Assembly: GCA_902596775.1 (NCBI GenBank)
Contig: CACJVE010000004.1
Span: 24,587-88,586, forward strand
DNA: 64,000 nt
Reading direction: 5' to 3'
From: an uncultured SAR92 cluster bacterium
GTDB taxonomy: Bacteria; Pseudomonadota; Gammaproteobacteria; Pseudomonadales; Porticoccaceae
Shown: positions 1 to 9,544 of the stretch, piece after piece
Numbering within the stretch: the first letter of the stretch is position 1
Layout: each line of letters begins with the position of its first letter
Notes under the pieces: model-generated
The model's database searches: none
What the model was told of the DNA's origin: nothing
The model's input: the letters and a program-made list of their open reading frames with translations, nothing else
Program-made: the position numbers and the translations under genes

Positions 1-1890
1 TTGATGATCTTGCATTGAAAAGCCAATCGAAGCTCTGCTCATCGCTTCGGCGCCTGCATTTGTAGTCATAATCAAGATGACATTGCGAAAATCTGCCTTT
101 CTTCCATTGTTATCAGTAAGTGTTCCGTGATCCATTACTTGAAGTAGCAAATTAAAAACATCAGGATGCGCTTTTTCGATTTCATCCAAAAGAACAACAC
201 TATGAGGATTTTTTGTCACTGCCTCGGTCAGTAGCCCTCCTTGGTCAAAACCAACATATCCCGGAGGAGCTCCGATTAATCTGGACACTGTATGTCTTTC
301 CATATATTCCGACATATCAAATCGCACCAATTCAACACCTAAAATTCGAGATAACTGCTTACATACTTCGGTTTTTCCAACCCCCGTAGGGCCCGCAAAC
401 AAAAAGTTCCCAATAGGCTTAGTGCCCTCTCTAAGTCCTGCTCTTGCTAATTTTATTGAAGTAGATAATGCATCGATGGCCGTGTCCTGACCAAATACCA
501 CCATCTTAAGGTTATTCGCTAAATCTGCTAATTGAGCTTTATCGGAACTGCTGACGCTCTTTTCTGGTATCCGTGCAATCCTAGCTATGATGTGCTCAAT
601 ATCATTTATACCAACAGTCTTCTTTTTCTTATAATCTGGCAATAGTCTCTGCGATGCACCTGCTTCATCGAGAATATCAATAGCCTTATCGGGGAGAAAC
701 CGATCTGTAATATGTTTATCTGACAAAACTGCCGCGCCTCTCAATGCTCTCGACGTGTACTTCAACTGGTGATGATCCTCAAATTTAGACTTAAGACCTT
801 TAAGAATTTCATAGGTCTGGTCTACTGAGGGCTCCAAAACATCCACCTTTTGAAACCTTCTCGCCAAGGCATGATCTCGCTCAAAAATACCTCTAAATTC
901 TTGGAATGTGGTTGACCCAATACAGCGAATTTGTCCAGATGATAAAAGCGGTTTTAATAAGTTTGCCGCATCCATAACGCTACCAGATGCAGAACCTGCT
1001 CCAATTATTGTATGAATCTCATCAATAAACAGAATTGCACTTTTCTGTTTCTTGAGCTCTGAAATAAGTGACTTTAGTCGTTTTTCGAAGTCGCCGCGAT
1101 ACTTGGTTCCAGCCACAAGAGACCCCATATCTAACGAGTAAACAGTGCTATTTGTTATGGGCTTCGGCGCCTTTTTTTCATGTATTAATTTAGCTAGTCC
1201 TTCTATAATTGCAGTCTTTCCTACTCCAGCTTCGCCAACCAACAATGGATTATTTTTTCTTCTCCTTATAAGGATTTGACTGATTCTTTCGATCTCATGT
1301 TCTCGACCAATTAATGGATCTATCTCACCTTTTCTCGCCCTATCGTTTAAGTTCGTCGTATATTGTTCAAGGCTTGTCTTTTGCTCTGGTTTGGCATTGG
1401 AAGCTTTATTAGATGTTTCTGTCGATGACTGAGTAGTGCCGTCAGCCCTTTCACTCGTCTTAGTAATTCCATGAGCTATAAAATTCACAACATCTATTCT
1501 TGCAACATCTTGAAGTCTTAAAAAATAGACTGCCTGACTCTCTTGCTCACTAAATATCGCAACAATCACATTTGCACCGACAACTTCGCTATGATTGGCA
1601 GAATTTACCTGAAAAACTGCTCTTTGAAGCACTCTCTGGAAACCATGCGTCGGTTGCGTATCCTGCTGCAGCTTTGTATCGGGTATTGTTGGCACTGTGG
1701 ACGTTATAAATTCACTCAAATCCTGTCTGAGCGCGTCCAAATCAACACCGCATGCTGTAAGGACGCTAGTAGCAGAGGCATCATCTAAAAGAGCCAGTAA
1801 CAGGTGCTCTACTGTCATAAACTCATGTTTTTTGTCCCGTGCGTTTTTGAATGCAAGATTTAACGTTACTTCGAGTTCTCTGCTAAGCAT
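1..1890 (-). CDS. clpA: ATP-dependent Clp protease ATP-binding subunit ClpA (3' end beyond window)
   Basis: This is the AAA+ unfoldase that feeds substrates to ClpP in the cytosol. The ORF track omits it because it is open at the left edge. I translated the minus strand from the ATG at 1890 and found 630 codons without a stop. The order is an N-terminal Clp repeat domain ([14 protein letters not shown], then [11 protein letters not shown]), a Ser/Thr-rich linker near 150-170, AAA domain 1 with Walker [10 protein letters not shown] near 218-226, and AAA domain 2 with Walker [10 protein letters not shown] near 499-507. Roughly the last 120 residues of the family's usual length of about 750 lie outside the window. 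The start is two bases after the clpS stop, so the two genes are almost certainly cotranscribed. ClpA rather than ClpB is supported by the clpS neighbour and the absence of a long middle coiled coil. Confidence 0.97.
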   Translation of the reverse strand, partial: MLSRELEVTLNLAFKNARDKKHEFMTVEHLLLALLDDASATSVLTACGVDLDALRQDLSEFITSTVPTIPDTKLQQDTQPTHGFQRVLQRAVFQVNSANHSEVVGANVIVAIFSEQESQAVYFLRLQDVARIDVVNFIAHGITKTSERADGTTQSSTETSNKASNAKPEQKTSLEQYTTNLNDRARKGEIDPLIGREHEIERISQILIRRRKNNPLLVGEAGVGKTAIIEGLAKLIHEKKAPKPITNSTVYSLDMGSLVAGTKYRGDFEKRLKSLISELKKQKSAILFIDEIHTIIGAGSASGSVMDAANLLKPLLSSGQIRCIGSTTFQEFRGIFERDHALARRFQKVDVLEPSVDQTYEILKGLKSKFEDHHQLKYTSRALRGAAVLSDKHITDRFLPDKAIDILDEAGASQRLLPDYKKKKTVGINDIEHIIARIARIPEKSVSSSDKAQLADLANNLKMVVFGQDTAIDALSTSIKLARAGLREGTKPIGNFLFAGPTGVGKTEVCKQLSRILGVELVRFDMSEYMERHTVSRLIGAPPGYVGFDQGGLLTEAVTKNPHSVVLLDEIEKAHPDVFNLLLQVMDHGTLTDNNGRKADFRNVILIMTTNAGAEAMSRASIGFSMQDHQ

Positions 1891-1892
1891 AT

Positions 1893-2255
1893 TTAATCCT
1901 CTTCATTATCCTCTACAGGCTCCACCTGGCACATCAATGGATGTTTTGAGTCTTGTGCATGTTGATTTACCAGCGCAGCCTTCGTTTCCGCAACATCTTG
2001 GGTGAAGACACCGCATATCCCCTTCCCTTCCGTATGCACCTTTAACATTATCCTTGTCGCTACATCACGTGTCTTATAGAAAAATTCTTCTATTATTTCA
2101 ACGACAAATTCCATTGGAGTATAGTCATCATTGAGAAGCACCACCTGATACATACTGGGCTTTTTAGGCCGGATTACTGGCTCGGTGATCGTTCCAAGCT
2201 CACTTTCGGAATCATCACTTTTTTGACCGGCAATTATCTCCAACATGTAAAACAT
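1893..2255 (-). CDS. clpS: ATP-dependent Clp protease adaptor ClpS
   Basis: This small cytosolic adaptor delivers N-end-rule substrates to ClpA. At 120 residues it has the family core: the [20 protein letters not shown] stretch near 33-52, where the NDD/TPMEFV residues form the N-degron pocket, and the [13 protein letters not shown] strand that contacts ClpA. The first 30 or so residues are an acidic, poorly conserved arm, as in other ClpS proteins. The acidic tail ends two bases before the clpA start. The order clpS-clpA is standard in gammaproteobacteria. The 234 bases upstream of clpS contain no other leftward gene, so the operon promoter should lie there. Confidence 0.96.
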   Translation of the reverse strand: MFYMLEIIAGQKSDDSESELGTITEPVIRPKKPSMYQVVLLNDDYTPMEFVVEIIEEFFYKTRDVATRIMLKVHTEGKGICGVFTQDVAETKAALVNQHAQDSKHPLMCQVEPVEDNEED

Positions 2256-2489
2256 ACGAAAACTCTATTTTTTATGATCACACCGATGTGTAAATTCAAA
2301 CATTTACATATTTCTATCATTTTTTCTTGCCTGAAGTATCTCTTGAAGAGATCTAAAGCTTTTAAGAATTAACCCATAAAACCCTCTCATTAGCATAGCA
2401 AAGCTTAAAAAGACAAAACATTACAATTGGATTAATTTTTTGTATTATTTACACACTCACCACTTTACCCAGATCAAAAAAAGGCCAAA

Positions 2490-2687
2490 ATGAAAATAAG
2501 CAAGAAAATACTTAATTATTTCAACAGAAAAGAAACTAAATCTACAGAAAAAAATCGTGTTAGATATAGAAACGATATTTGCAATCACTGGGATTTAGAT
2601 TATCTGAGCATGGACGACATAGAGAAGAAGTTGGAAACCGATGATCCAATAACAACAATTCCTAAAAAGAAAAAAGAGTCAGGATAG
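2490..2687 (+). CDS. hypothetical 65-residue basic/acidic small protein
   Basis: I do not recognise this protein. It begins with a Lys-rich amphipathic stretch (MKISKKILNYFNRKE), continues with an acidic middle (LSMDDIEKKLETDD) and ends in a Lys run. It has no signal peptide, membrane segment or Cys pair. An AAGG stretch five bases before the ATG can serve as a ribosome binding site. The gene sits alone between the divergent clpS and the convergent patatin gene, ending five bases before that gene's stop. The composition resembles real AT-rich genes here and no coding gene overlaps it on the other strand, so I lean towards it being real, but nothing else supports it. Confidence 0.5.
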   Translation: MKISKKILNYFNRKETKSTEKNRVRYRNDICNHWDLDYLSMDDIEKKLETDDPITTIPKKKKESG

Positions 2688-2692
2688 GTGCT

Positions 2693-3520
2693 CTATTCGA
2701 AAATACCTTTTACTGCCCTTGTAACTGTTCCGAAAAGCGTGGTATCAGATTCCTTGAGGCCCTCGAGAGCACGGATGGTACTTTCGTAACCAATTGCTAC
2801 TAGTTCATCGAATCTATCAGTATTATCATTCAAGCTAAAGTCTCCTAGTTCCATGCTTATTAGCAAATCACAGATTTCAATTTGACTGTAGTCTTTATAA
2901 TAAACCATGATTCCGAAGGAGTTTCGAATAACATCAACAATATTTGTGACTTTCGAAAATCTGTAGCTACTACTCAAATCACTTCCTATGCAAAAATTAG
3001 CTCCCATCTCCCTCAACACATCAACTGGAAGGTTTTGTACTAACCCTCCGTCAACTAGAGGTATCCCGGAAATCTCAACAGGAGCAAAAATGCCAGGTAT
3101 GGCCGATGATGCACAAACCGCATCACAAACGTCACCGGAATTTAAAACTACTTTCGCTCCCGAATTAATATCAGTCGCAATAATAGAAAGCGGTAATATT
3201 GCATCTTCTATTTGCGAATACCCTAAAAATTCCCTTAAAAGACCGCGAAGATTATCATTATTAAAAATTCCTGATCTTGAAGGCTTAAATTTTGATATTT
3301 TTGATATACTGAGTGATTTCGCAAATCTGCCGATCTCATCAAGCTCTACTTCGAATGAGAATAGAGACGCAATTATTGCTCCAACTGACGTGCCAGAAAT
3401 ATAACTAATTTTTAAATTTCGATCCTTTAAAGCTTGAAGAACTCCAATATGGGCAATACCTTTTGCAGCGCCCCCGCTTAAAGCCAAGCCTAGCTTTTTC
3501 TTTCTAAGAATATCAACCAA
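2693..3520 (-). CDS. patatin-like phospholipase (RssA family)
   Basis: This is a predicted cytosolic or membrane-associated lipid acyl hydrolase. The patatin fold is visible from residue 9: the oxyanion-hole loop LALSGGAAKG near 12-21, the nucleophile elbow GTSVG with Ser45, and the catalytic Asp157 in the VDGG motif. At 275 residues it matches the short RssA/YchK-type bacterial family, which has no transmembrane anchor. It lies 24 bases downstream of the beta-lactamase-like gene on the same strand, and a secreted esterase precedes that, so three hydrolases may be cotranscribed. The physiological substrate cannot be read from the sequence. Confidence 0.9.
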   Translation of the reverse strand: MVDILRKKKLGLALSGGAAKGIAHIGVLQALKDRNLKISYISGTSVGAIIASLFSFEVELDEIGRFAKSLSISKISKFKPSRSGIFNNDNLRGLLREFLGYSQIEDAILPLSIIATDINSGAKVVLNSGDVCDAVCASSAIPGIFAPVEISGIPLVDGGLVQNLPVDVLREMGANFCIGSDLSSSYRFSKVTNIVDVIRNSFGIMVYYKDYSQIEICDLLISMELGDFSLNDNTDRFDELVAIGYESTIRALEGLKESDTTLFGTVTRAVKGIFE

Positions 3521-3544
3521 AACGACAATCTCGACAATAGAAAC

Positions 3545-4885
3545 TCATGAATCTGGAAACACTTTATTGAGCATCTCCCTTAATATTGGGAGAAAATTCG
3601 GTTGAGACTCAATCGGATCCTTTGCGTAACCGGTGTACACCGCAACAATATCTTTTTCTGGGTTGACAAGAAAGCCCTGGCCTGCCCATCCGCCTTTAAA
3701 AAAATCGCCATTGGCAAAAATACTATCCCAATGATAAGCAGAGTGAGATTGTTTTTCACTTACTTGAATATATGGTGCTCCTGTCTGACTTAAATGTAAC
3801 TTAGAGTTTTTTATATTTGAAATAAATCTATCAGAAATCACTCTTTTTTCATTTACCTTTTTATAACTCGGCGTAAATAAAAGGCCAACCCTTGCTGCAT
3901 CTCTAGGTCGAGCAATCAAGCCACCGTGCATAATTGGCACACCAAACCTTGGAGCAAGCATCAAACCATCAGACTCAGCACCAATTTTCATCCATATTTC
4001 CTTTGTAATCGCATCCTGAAGCGGCATATCAAGTATTTGCTCTACAACCCATCCTAAAATAAATGTATTTACACCAGAATACTGGTAGCTCTTTCCTTGC
4101 TTAGCAATTCTCTCGACTTTCAACTTTGAAACAAAATCATAAGGGTCTGTGGGCGAAGAATCCGTCCAATAGCCATCTCCAATAGCAACCGAGTACCTGT
4201 AATAGCAGGAGTTTTTATCAAAATAGTCGTCTCCACAATCAAGCCCATCAGCCATGTTCATTAGATTCTCAATTGAAACATTTGCATATGGAGAATCTTT
4301 CAATTCTTCGATGTAAAAACCAACTGGTGTTTTGAGATTCAGCAAATTTCTATCTTCAAGTATCCCAATCAAAGTAGAAACGATAATCTTTGTTACTGAC
4401 CAATATATAGCTTTCTCATATGGCTCCTGATTTTTATAATATTCATAGACAATGTCTCCACTATGTAAGATCACCAAACTCATCGTCAGTGACTGATCAT
4501 CATCTAAAAATTGCTCTAAGCTCATTCTGCCAATTGGAGTTTCAACTTTTGACAAAGGTATTGCCGGCATCTTTCGGTTTACCAACTCAGACACCGGTCC
4601 ATCACGATGAATCAATACAGTAGGATGAAAGCGAAATACATTTTTAAAATTCCATGCTTGGTCCTCTCCATAAACATTCCACCAAATGTCATCTTTTGGA
4701 AGTTTGCCGATTTGAGTTTTTGTCCTTTCGACAGACGAACCACTCACAAATTGCACTTTATCTTGATTAGAAGAGTGGGAACTCGCTGAAAACAAGGCGA
4801 GAACTGCGCAAATTAAAAAAATAAAAAGACTATTAATACTAATCTTTAACTTCTGAGCTCTATGTGGTTTCGGCATCAACAACAA
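3545..4885 (-). CDS. secreted class C beta-lactamase-family serine hydrolase
   Basis: The N-terminus carries a basic stretch and a hydrophobic segment (SLFIFLICAVLALFSAS, about 18-35), which predicts export to the periplasm. The beta-lactamase/penicillin-binding-protein core follows: SxxK is SVTK with Ser163 and Lys166, the second-motif tyrosine is Tyr269 in YQYSG, and a GGWAGQGF loop near the C-terminus stands where KTG would be. At 446 residues it resembles the broad 6-aminohexanoate-dimer-hydrolase/EstB group (COG1680). These are mostly esterases or amidases rather than antibiotic lactamases, so I do not predict resistance. Its start is nine bases after the stop of the upstream esterase gene, implying one transcript. 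Confidence 0.85.
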   Translation of the reverse strand: MLLMPKPHRAQKLKISINSLFIFLICAVLALFSASSHSSNQDKVQFVSGSSVERTKTQIGKLPKDDIWWNVYGEDQAWNFKNVFRFHPTVLIHRDGPVSELVNRKMPAIPLSKVETPIGRMSLEQFLDDDQSLTMSLVILHSGDIVYEYYKNQEPYEKAIYWSVTKIIVSTLIGILEDRNLLNLKTPVGFYIEELKDSPYANVSIENLMNMADGLDCGDDYFDKNSCYYRYSVAIGDGYWTDSSPTDPYDFVSKLKVERIAKQGKSYQYSGVNTFILGWVVEQILDMPLQDAITKEIWMKIGAESDGLMLAPRFGVPIMHGGLIARPRDAARVGLLFTPSYKKVNEKRVISDRFISNIKNSKLHLSQTGAPYIQVSEKQSHSAYHWDSIFANGDFFKGGWAGQGFLVNPEKDIVAVYTGYAKDPIESQPNFLPILREMLNKVFPDS

Positions 4886-4894
4886 GTTCCTCCA

Positions 4895-5959
4895 TTATTC
4901 GTAAATACTAAGGAGATGTTTAACTAAAAAATCCGCACCCCAAGGATCTATATTTAAATTTTCTCTACATTTTTCATTTTTCAATTCAGGTTGCAGATCT
5001 GTAGCACAATAACCATACGGAACCCATTTGCTTTTTTTCGTTAAGTCATCAAATCCAGTTTCAGGCCAAACATGATAACCCTCTAGATTGAGAATAGAGG
5101 TTATTACAACTTCATCCGCACATTCGGTATATTGCATTTTCACAAATGTTTCATTATTTTTCACAGTCTCGTTGTAAAATTTTTTGCATTTAAATTTGTC
5201 CACAAAATTTTGAATTACTCTACTCATTGGCTCATATAAGTAACCATCAGAGGCTTCAACATTTATCGGTGGTACGGCAGTGTCTTTTTCCGAACTATAT
5301 ATTGTAAGACTGACCGGCAAACTTGGAATGCATCCGTATCCAAAAATCTGAGTAGCCGAAACATTTAATATCCCCTTAATCAATTCTGGATGCGAGCATC
5401 CAAATCTTTGAGCAAAAAGACCACCGGTGCTGTTTCCAAAAACATAGATATTTTGTATTTTGTAATCTTTTTTGATGTCTGTGATTAACTGCCTTACAAA
5501 TCCAATATCATCGGTGCAAGGTTGATAAGAACATCGACTTGGATATTTACAATTAGAAAATTTTGGATACTTGTAAGCATCTAAAGTGCATATCTCCAAT
5601 AATTGACTACCAGATTTAGATCCTGTCAAATCATTGAAAGTGGAGTAATAATCACCTTCTTCAAACAGATAAAGAGATTGAGGATAAACCGCAATGAAAT
5701 TGTACTTATCTGCAAACTGGTTAAATCCCCCCGTCACCTCTAGCTCAAAACCTGAGGCAGTACCGGCATAGCCATGAAAACCAATAACTAGATCAATTGG
5801 AGATTCTGCTGAACTATCCTTGGGCAAATAAATAAGGTAGTGCCTGTCTTCATTGTCAAACTGCATATCTACTCTTTTCATCTCTGCGAGCAGACTGGGT
5901 GATATTAGAATCAGCAAAGGTAGGAAGATTAATCTCTCTAATTTAAGTAATTTAGCCAT
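4895..5959 (-). CDS. secreted PHB-depolymerase/feruloyl-esterase-like alpha/beta hydrolase
   Basis: This is a predicted exported esterase of the family that includes LpqC-type PHB depolymerases and CE1-like feruloyl and acetyl esterases. A signal peptide is clear (LIFLPLLILISPSLLA, residues 10-25). The fold shows an HG oxyanion motif (IGFHGYAG, near 59-66), the nucleophile Ser177 in GNSTGG, a likely catalytic Asp226 in SSEKDTAVPP, and His296 in EGYHVWPE. About ten Cys residues suggest disulfides in the periplasm. Substrate is unknown. Polymer esters, including those on plant or algal xylans, are possible and would connect with the locus 15 kb away, but that is inference. Confidence 0.8.
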   Translation of the reverse strand: MAKLLKLERLIFLPLLILISPSLLAEMKRVDMQFDNEDRHYLIYLPKDSSAESPIDLVIGFHGYAGTASGFELEVTGGFNQFADKYNFIAVYPQSLYLFEEGDYYSTFNDLTGSKSGSQLLEICTLDAYKYPKFSNCKYPSRCSYQPCTDDIGFVRQLITDIKKDYKIQNIYVFGNSTGGLFAQRFGCSHPELIKGILNVSATQIFGYGCIPSLPVSLTIYSSEKDTAVPPINVEASDGYLYEPMSRVIQNFVDKFKCKKFYNETVKNNETFVKMQYTECADEVVITSILNLEGYHVWPETGFDDLTKKSKWVPYGYCATDLQPELKNEKCRENLNIDPWGADFLVKHLLSIYE

Positions 5960-6050
5960 AGTAATATGATAATATCATTTTAGTTGTTATAGATTGAGTG
6001 TTTTAGGATCAAATACACACTATTTCATCATTAACTTTCCCGTAAATATT

Positions 6051-7412
6051 ATGAATGAAGCCAGATTTGTCACAGGCAAGTTATCCACACATATTTTGAA
6101 GATGGCAACCACCAGTTCAATTGGATTGATGGCCGTATTTTTCGTCGACTTGTTGGATTTATTTTTTATTGGTCTTCTCGGAAATATTGATAATGTTTCA
6201 GGAGTTGGCATAGCAGGCTCTCTTATATTTTTATTAACATCAATCTCGATTGGTGCATCAGTGTCCGCTGGTGCTCTAGTATCAAAATCAATTGGTAAAA
6301 AAAACATCGAAAAAGCACGGCACTATGCTGTTAATTGTACTCTTATATCTGCGGGTCTGACCCTATTTATAGCGCTATTAGCAATGATTTACATGAGGGA
6401 AATTGTCTACTTACTAGGAGCAAGTGATGATGTGGCAGTTGTAGCTGTAGATTACTTAATTATTATAATGCCCTCGGCAGTCATTTTATCGCTCGCTTTG
6501 AGCTCAATTGCTGTGTTGCGTGCACTTGGAGACGCAAAGGGTGCGATGCTTTCAACACTGTCTGGCGCATTCACTCACCTCACACTCGATCCAATTCTTA
6601 TTTTTACCCTAAACCTCGGCGTTGAAGGCGCCGCAACGGCCTCCGTCTTTGCGAGATTCGTGATCTTAATAGTTGCCATGTCGAGAATACATGTTAAACA
6701 CAAGTTGCTTATTAAACCAGAATTCATAATTTTAAAGAAAAATGCACCAGCAATATTAAATATATCCGTTCCAGCAATTCTTACTAATTGTGCCACACCA
6801 CTTGGAAACGCCTTTGTTCTCTACTCTATCGCCATTTATGGGAGCAACTACGTAGCTGGGTATGCTGTAATATCAAGGATCATTCCCATGTGTTTTGCCT
6901 TTATTTTTTCTCTTTCAGGCGCTGTTGGGCCAATACTTGGACAGAATTATGGAGCAAATCAATATCAAAGAATAAAACGGGCAATGCTCGATGCACAGTT
7001 GGTGAATTTATTGTTTTGTATCATCATGTCCTTTATCTTATTTCTATGTGCTCCTCTACTAATAAATTCATTTAATTTATCTGGACAAGCTGCTGATATT
7101 ATTAATCTTTTTTGCAAATATTTGGCAATCACTTTCGTGTTTAATGGAATGCTCTTCTTATCTAACGCTGCGTTGAATAACCTTGGTTCTCCAAAGTTAT
7201 CAAGCGCTCTCAATATTGGTAAAGCAACACTTGGAACGATACCATTTGTGCTAATTGGAGGATCAATTTATGGAGCGAGCGGTGTCTTAATTGGTCAGGC
7301 TGTAGGTGCAGCTTTATTTGGAGTAATCGGACTCATTTTCGCAAAGAAACTTATATATGGCCTTTTAGCTGAAGAGAAGCTTCAGCCTGCAATAAAAATT
7401 GATAATCCTTAA
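6051..7412 (+). CDS. MATE family multidrug/Na+ antiporter
   Basis: This is an inner-membrane exporter of the multi-antimicrobial extrusion family, with about twelve hydrophobic segments over some 450 residues in two similar halves. Typical motifs include the first-helix region followed by DLLDLFFIG, the GASVSAGALVSKSIGKKN loop and, in the second half, GAVGPILGQNYGA. The ORF track starts at a TTG at 5994, but the next ATG at 6051 gives the usual 453-residue length and a normal N-terminus, so I prefer it. Neither start has a strong Shine-Dalgarno sequence. The gene is divergent from the esterase gene. Substrate cannot be predicted. Confidence 0.88.
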   Translation: MNEARFVTGKLSTHILKMATTSSIGLMAVFFVDLLDLFFIGLLGNIDNVSGVGIAGSLIFLLTSISIGASVSAGALVSKSIGKKNIEKARHYAVNCTLISAGLTLFIALLAMIYMREIVYLLGASDDVAVVAVDYLIIIMPSAVILSLALSSIAVLRALGDAKGAMLSTLSGAFTHLTLDPILIFTLNLGVEGAATASVFARFVILIVAMSRIHVKHKLLIKPEFIILKKNAPAILNISVPAILTNCATPLGNAFVLYSIAIYGSNYVAGYAVISRIIPMCFAFIFSLSGAVGPILGQNYGANQYQRIKRAMLDAQLVNLLFCIIMSFILFLCAPLLINSFNLSGQAADIINLFCKYLAITFVFNGMLFLSNAALNNLGSPKLSSALNIGKATLGTIPFVLIGGSIYGASGVLIGQAVGAALFGVIGLIFAKKLIYGLLAEEKLQPAIKIDNP

Positions 7413-7547
7413 GCTTTTTTAAATAAATCAATCGCAACGCCCGCGAGTTCAATTGCCGCATCATCATCGATTTCTAGGTAATTTGGTGAAAAAGGAAAGT
7501 CAACAAGATCTATAAATCTCTCGTTTGGAGTACGAACTACTCTCATT
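7409..7547 (-). pseudogene. probable remnant of a haloalkane dehalogenase-like gene (frameshifted, internally deleted)
   Basis: The only sizeable gap here holds a short minus-strand reading frame starting MRVVRTPNERFIDLV, which resembles the N-terminus of haloalkane dehalogenases (RTPxxRF, then a P-x-F-x-P-x-Y-x-x pattern). The frame breaks after about 15 residues. Shifting by one base continues it as DFPFSPNYLEIDDDAAIELA and then a hydrophobic helix ending IDLFKKA before a stop. That looks like the first ~27 residues joined to the last ~20 of an alpha/beta hydrolase of roughly 300 residues. The whole stretch is 139 bases, one more than a multiple of three. I read it as a decayed gene with a large internal deletion. 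The family assignment comes from pattern memory, not a search. Confidence 0.45.
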
Positions 7548-7612
7548 GGTTATCCTAATTTAAGACATAATCTCATGTAAAAATTACAGACACTTATCAA
7601 TTCATCAATTAA

Positions 7613-8866
7613 CTACATATTTTCGATAATAGCGTCACCAAACTGAGAGCAGGACATTAGCGTCGCATTATCCATAAGGCGATCGAAATCATAAGTCACC
7701 TTCTTCTCTGCAATTGCTCCCTCTATTCCCTTAACTACAAGATCCGCTGCATTATTCCATCCCAAATGTCGCAACATCATTTCGGCAGATAGAATTAGTG
7801 ATCCAGGATTCACTTTGTCTTGCCCAGCGTATTTCGGTGCTGTTCCATGTGTTGCTTCAAAAATAGCCACCTCATCAGAGAGGTTGGCTCCAGGAGCGAT
7901 ACCAATGCCACCAACTTGAGCTGCTAGAGCGTCAGAAATATAATCACCATTAAGATTAAGAGTGGCAATGACATCATACTCGGATGGCCGAAGGATAATT
8001 TGTTGAAGCATTGCATCCGCAATTACATCCTTAATGACTATTTCTTTATTGGTATTCGGATTTGTAAATACATGCCAAGGGCCTCCATCTAAAGGTTTTG
8101 CACCGAATGTTTCCTTGGCAACTTCATAACCCCAATCACAAAAGGCTCCCTCAGTAAATTTCATAATATTACCTTTGTGAACCAACGTAACAGATGATTT
8201 GTCTTGATCAACTGCATATTGAATGGCTTTAGTTACCAAACGCTTTGTGCCTTGCTCAGATACCGGCTTTATCCCAATGCCACAATTTGAATCAAATCTT
8301 ATTTTTTTAACACTCATCTCATCCTGAAGGAATTTAATTACTTGATTTGCGCCTTCTGTGCCAGCTTTCCATTCAATTCCAGCATAGATATCTTCAGAGT
8401 TCTCTCTGAAAATACACATATCAACTTTGTGCGGCTCCTTTACAGGGGATGGGACCCCAGAAAACCATCTAACTGGTCGTTGGCATACAAATAAATCTAG
8501 CTCTTGCCTAAGTGCAACGTTCAGAGATCGAAAACCTCCACCGACTGGTGTTGTGAGGGGTCCTTTAATAGACACAGCAAATTCTTTTACCGCGTCGAGC
8601 GTTTCTGATGGGAACCAATCACCCTCATACAATTCGGCCGCTTTCTCACCGCAATATACCTCCATCCAGGATATTTTCTTATTTTGGGAATATGCTTTCT
8701 CAACAGCAGCATCGATTACTTTTATCATTACTGGAGATATATCAACGCCAATCCCATCTCCTTCAATAAAGGGTATGATAGGATCGTCCGGAACGGTCAG
8801 CGATAAGTCTTGATTTACCGTTATTTTTGATCCGACTTCTGGAATTTTTATATGCTTATAGCTCAT
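7613..8866 (-). CDS. icd: NADP-dependent isocitrate dehydrogenase
   Basis: This TCA-cycle enzyme converts isocitrate to 2-oxoglutarate and CO2 with NADP+. The protein is 417 residues, full length for the E. coli-type homodimeric family. The substrate/phosphorylation loop [15 protein letters not shown] places Ser114 at the position AceK phosphorylates in E. coli. [20 protein letters not shown] and the [16 protein letters not shown] nucleotide-binding segment are intact. It is divergent from rluE, as in E. coli. Isocitrate lyase lies 8 kb away, so the two competing enzymes of the isocitrate branch point are close neighbours. No aceK gene is in the window. Confidence 0.98.
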   Translation of the reverse strand: MSYKHIKIPEVGSKITVNQDLSLTVPDDPIIPFIEGDGIGVDISPVMIKVIDAAVEKAYSQNKKISWMEVYCGEKAAELYEGDWFPSETLDAVKEFAVSIKGPLTTPVGGGFRSLNVALRQELDLFVCQRPVRWFSGVPSPVKEPHKVDMCIFRENSEDIYAGIEWKAGTEGANQVIKFLQDEMSVKKIRFDSNCGIGIKPVSEQGTKRLVTKAIQYAVDQDKSSVTLVHKGNIMKFTEGAFCDWGYEVAKETFGAKPLDGGPWHVFTNPNTNKEIVIKDVIADAMLQQIILRPSEYDVIATLNLNGDYISDALAAQVGGIGIAPGANLSDEVAIFEATHGTAPKYAGQDKVNPGSLILSAEMMLRHLGWNNAADLVVKGIEGAIAEKKVTYDFDRLMDNATLMSCSQFGDAIIENM

Positions 8867-8971
8867 AGATTGCTCCGATTTGAAAATATTGAGGTAGAGG
8901 TTTTGAGAGACTTTGCTCGATCAAAGAATATAATTTTATCACATTTAACATAAATTTATGACAGAAAATAC

Positions 8972-9544
8972 ATGCGAAAATTCAATTTAATAGCGCTAAA
9001 TAAACCCTTTCGGGTCTTAAGTCAGTTCACAGACAAAGATAACCGTCCTACACTGAGTGAATATGTTGAAGAAAAATACTTTTATCCCACTGGGCGCTTA
9101 GACTACGACAGTGAAGGTTTGCTTCTTTTAACCTGTGATGGACATATTCAGTCAGCGTTTAGTCATCCCGAAAATAAAATTAATAAATATTATTGGGTTC
9201 AAGTTGAAGGAGATATAACTGAAGAAAATTGTGAAAGATTAATGAGTGGTGTCAATCTAAGTGATGGTTTTGCATCTGCTGTTAAATGTTGCAGAATTGA
9301 AGACCCTGATATTTGGCAAAGAAATCCATCAGTTCGAACTCGAAAAAATATTCCAACCTCTTGGATTGAGATTATCATTAGCGAAGGCAGAAATAGACAA
9401 GTTAGAAGAATGACTGCAAATTTAGGTTTTCCGACATTACGATTAATTCGATATCGAATAGGTCCCATTTCGCTTTTGACCCTACAGCCTGGCGAATCAA
9501 GACGTGGAATAATAACGAAAAAGGAAGTTAGAAATGCATCTTAG
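8972..9544 (+). CDS. rluE: 23S rRNA pseudouridine synthase RluE
   Basis: RluE isomerises a uridine in domain V of 23S rRNA (U2457 in E. coli). The 190-residue protein is of the RsuA/RluB/E/F family without an S4 domain, as expected for RluE. The catalytic aspartate is Asp44 in PTGRLDYDSEGLLLLT. The later GRNRQVRRMTANLGFPTLRL motif near 154-173 is characteristic. Position also supports the name: it is divergent from icd and overlaps nudJ by 11 bases, matching the E. coli order icd/rluE-nudJ-mnmA. About 105 bases between icd and rluE must hold both promoters. Confidence 0.94.
   Translation: MRKFNLIALNKPFRVLSQFTDKDNRPTLSEYVEEKYFYPTGRLDYDSEGLLLLTCDGHIQSAFSHPENKINKYYWVQVEGDITEENCERLMSGVNLSDGFASAVKCCRIEDPDIWQRNPSVRTRKNIPTSWIEIIISEGRNRQVRRMTANLGFPTLRLIRYRIGPISLLTLQPGESRRGIITKKEVRNAS

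Noticed and set aside
1543-2005. Plus-strand ORFs of 81 and 102 residues over clpA and clpS.
   Set aside because: Both are antisense to clear ClpA/ClpS coding sequence. They show no family features and have no independent support.
2420-2448. Possible promoter before the 65-residue ORF (TATTAT with upstream TTACAA or TTGGAT).
   Set aside because: The spacers are 16 bases with a poor -35 or 10 bases with a better one. In such AT-rich DNA this is not distinguishable from background.
3545-4885. Beta-lactamase-family protein as an antibiotic-resistance gene.
   Set aside because: It has SxxK and Tyr but no canonical KTG. It resembles the broad esterase/amidase group, not class C resistance enzymes.
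5994-6050. TTG start of the MATE gene suggested by the ORF track.
   Set aside because: It adds 19 unusual residues before the normal MATE N-terminus and has no ribosome site. ATG at 6051 is preferred.
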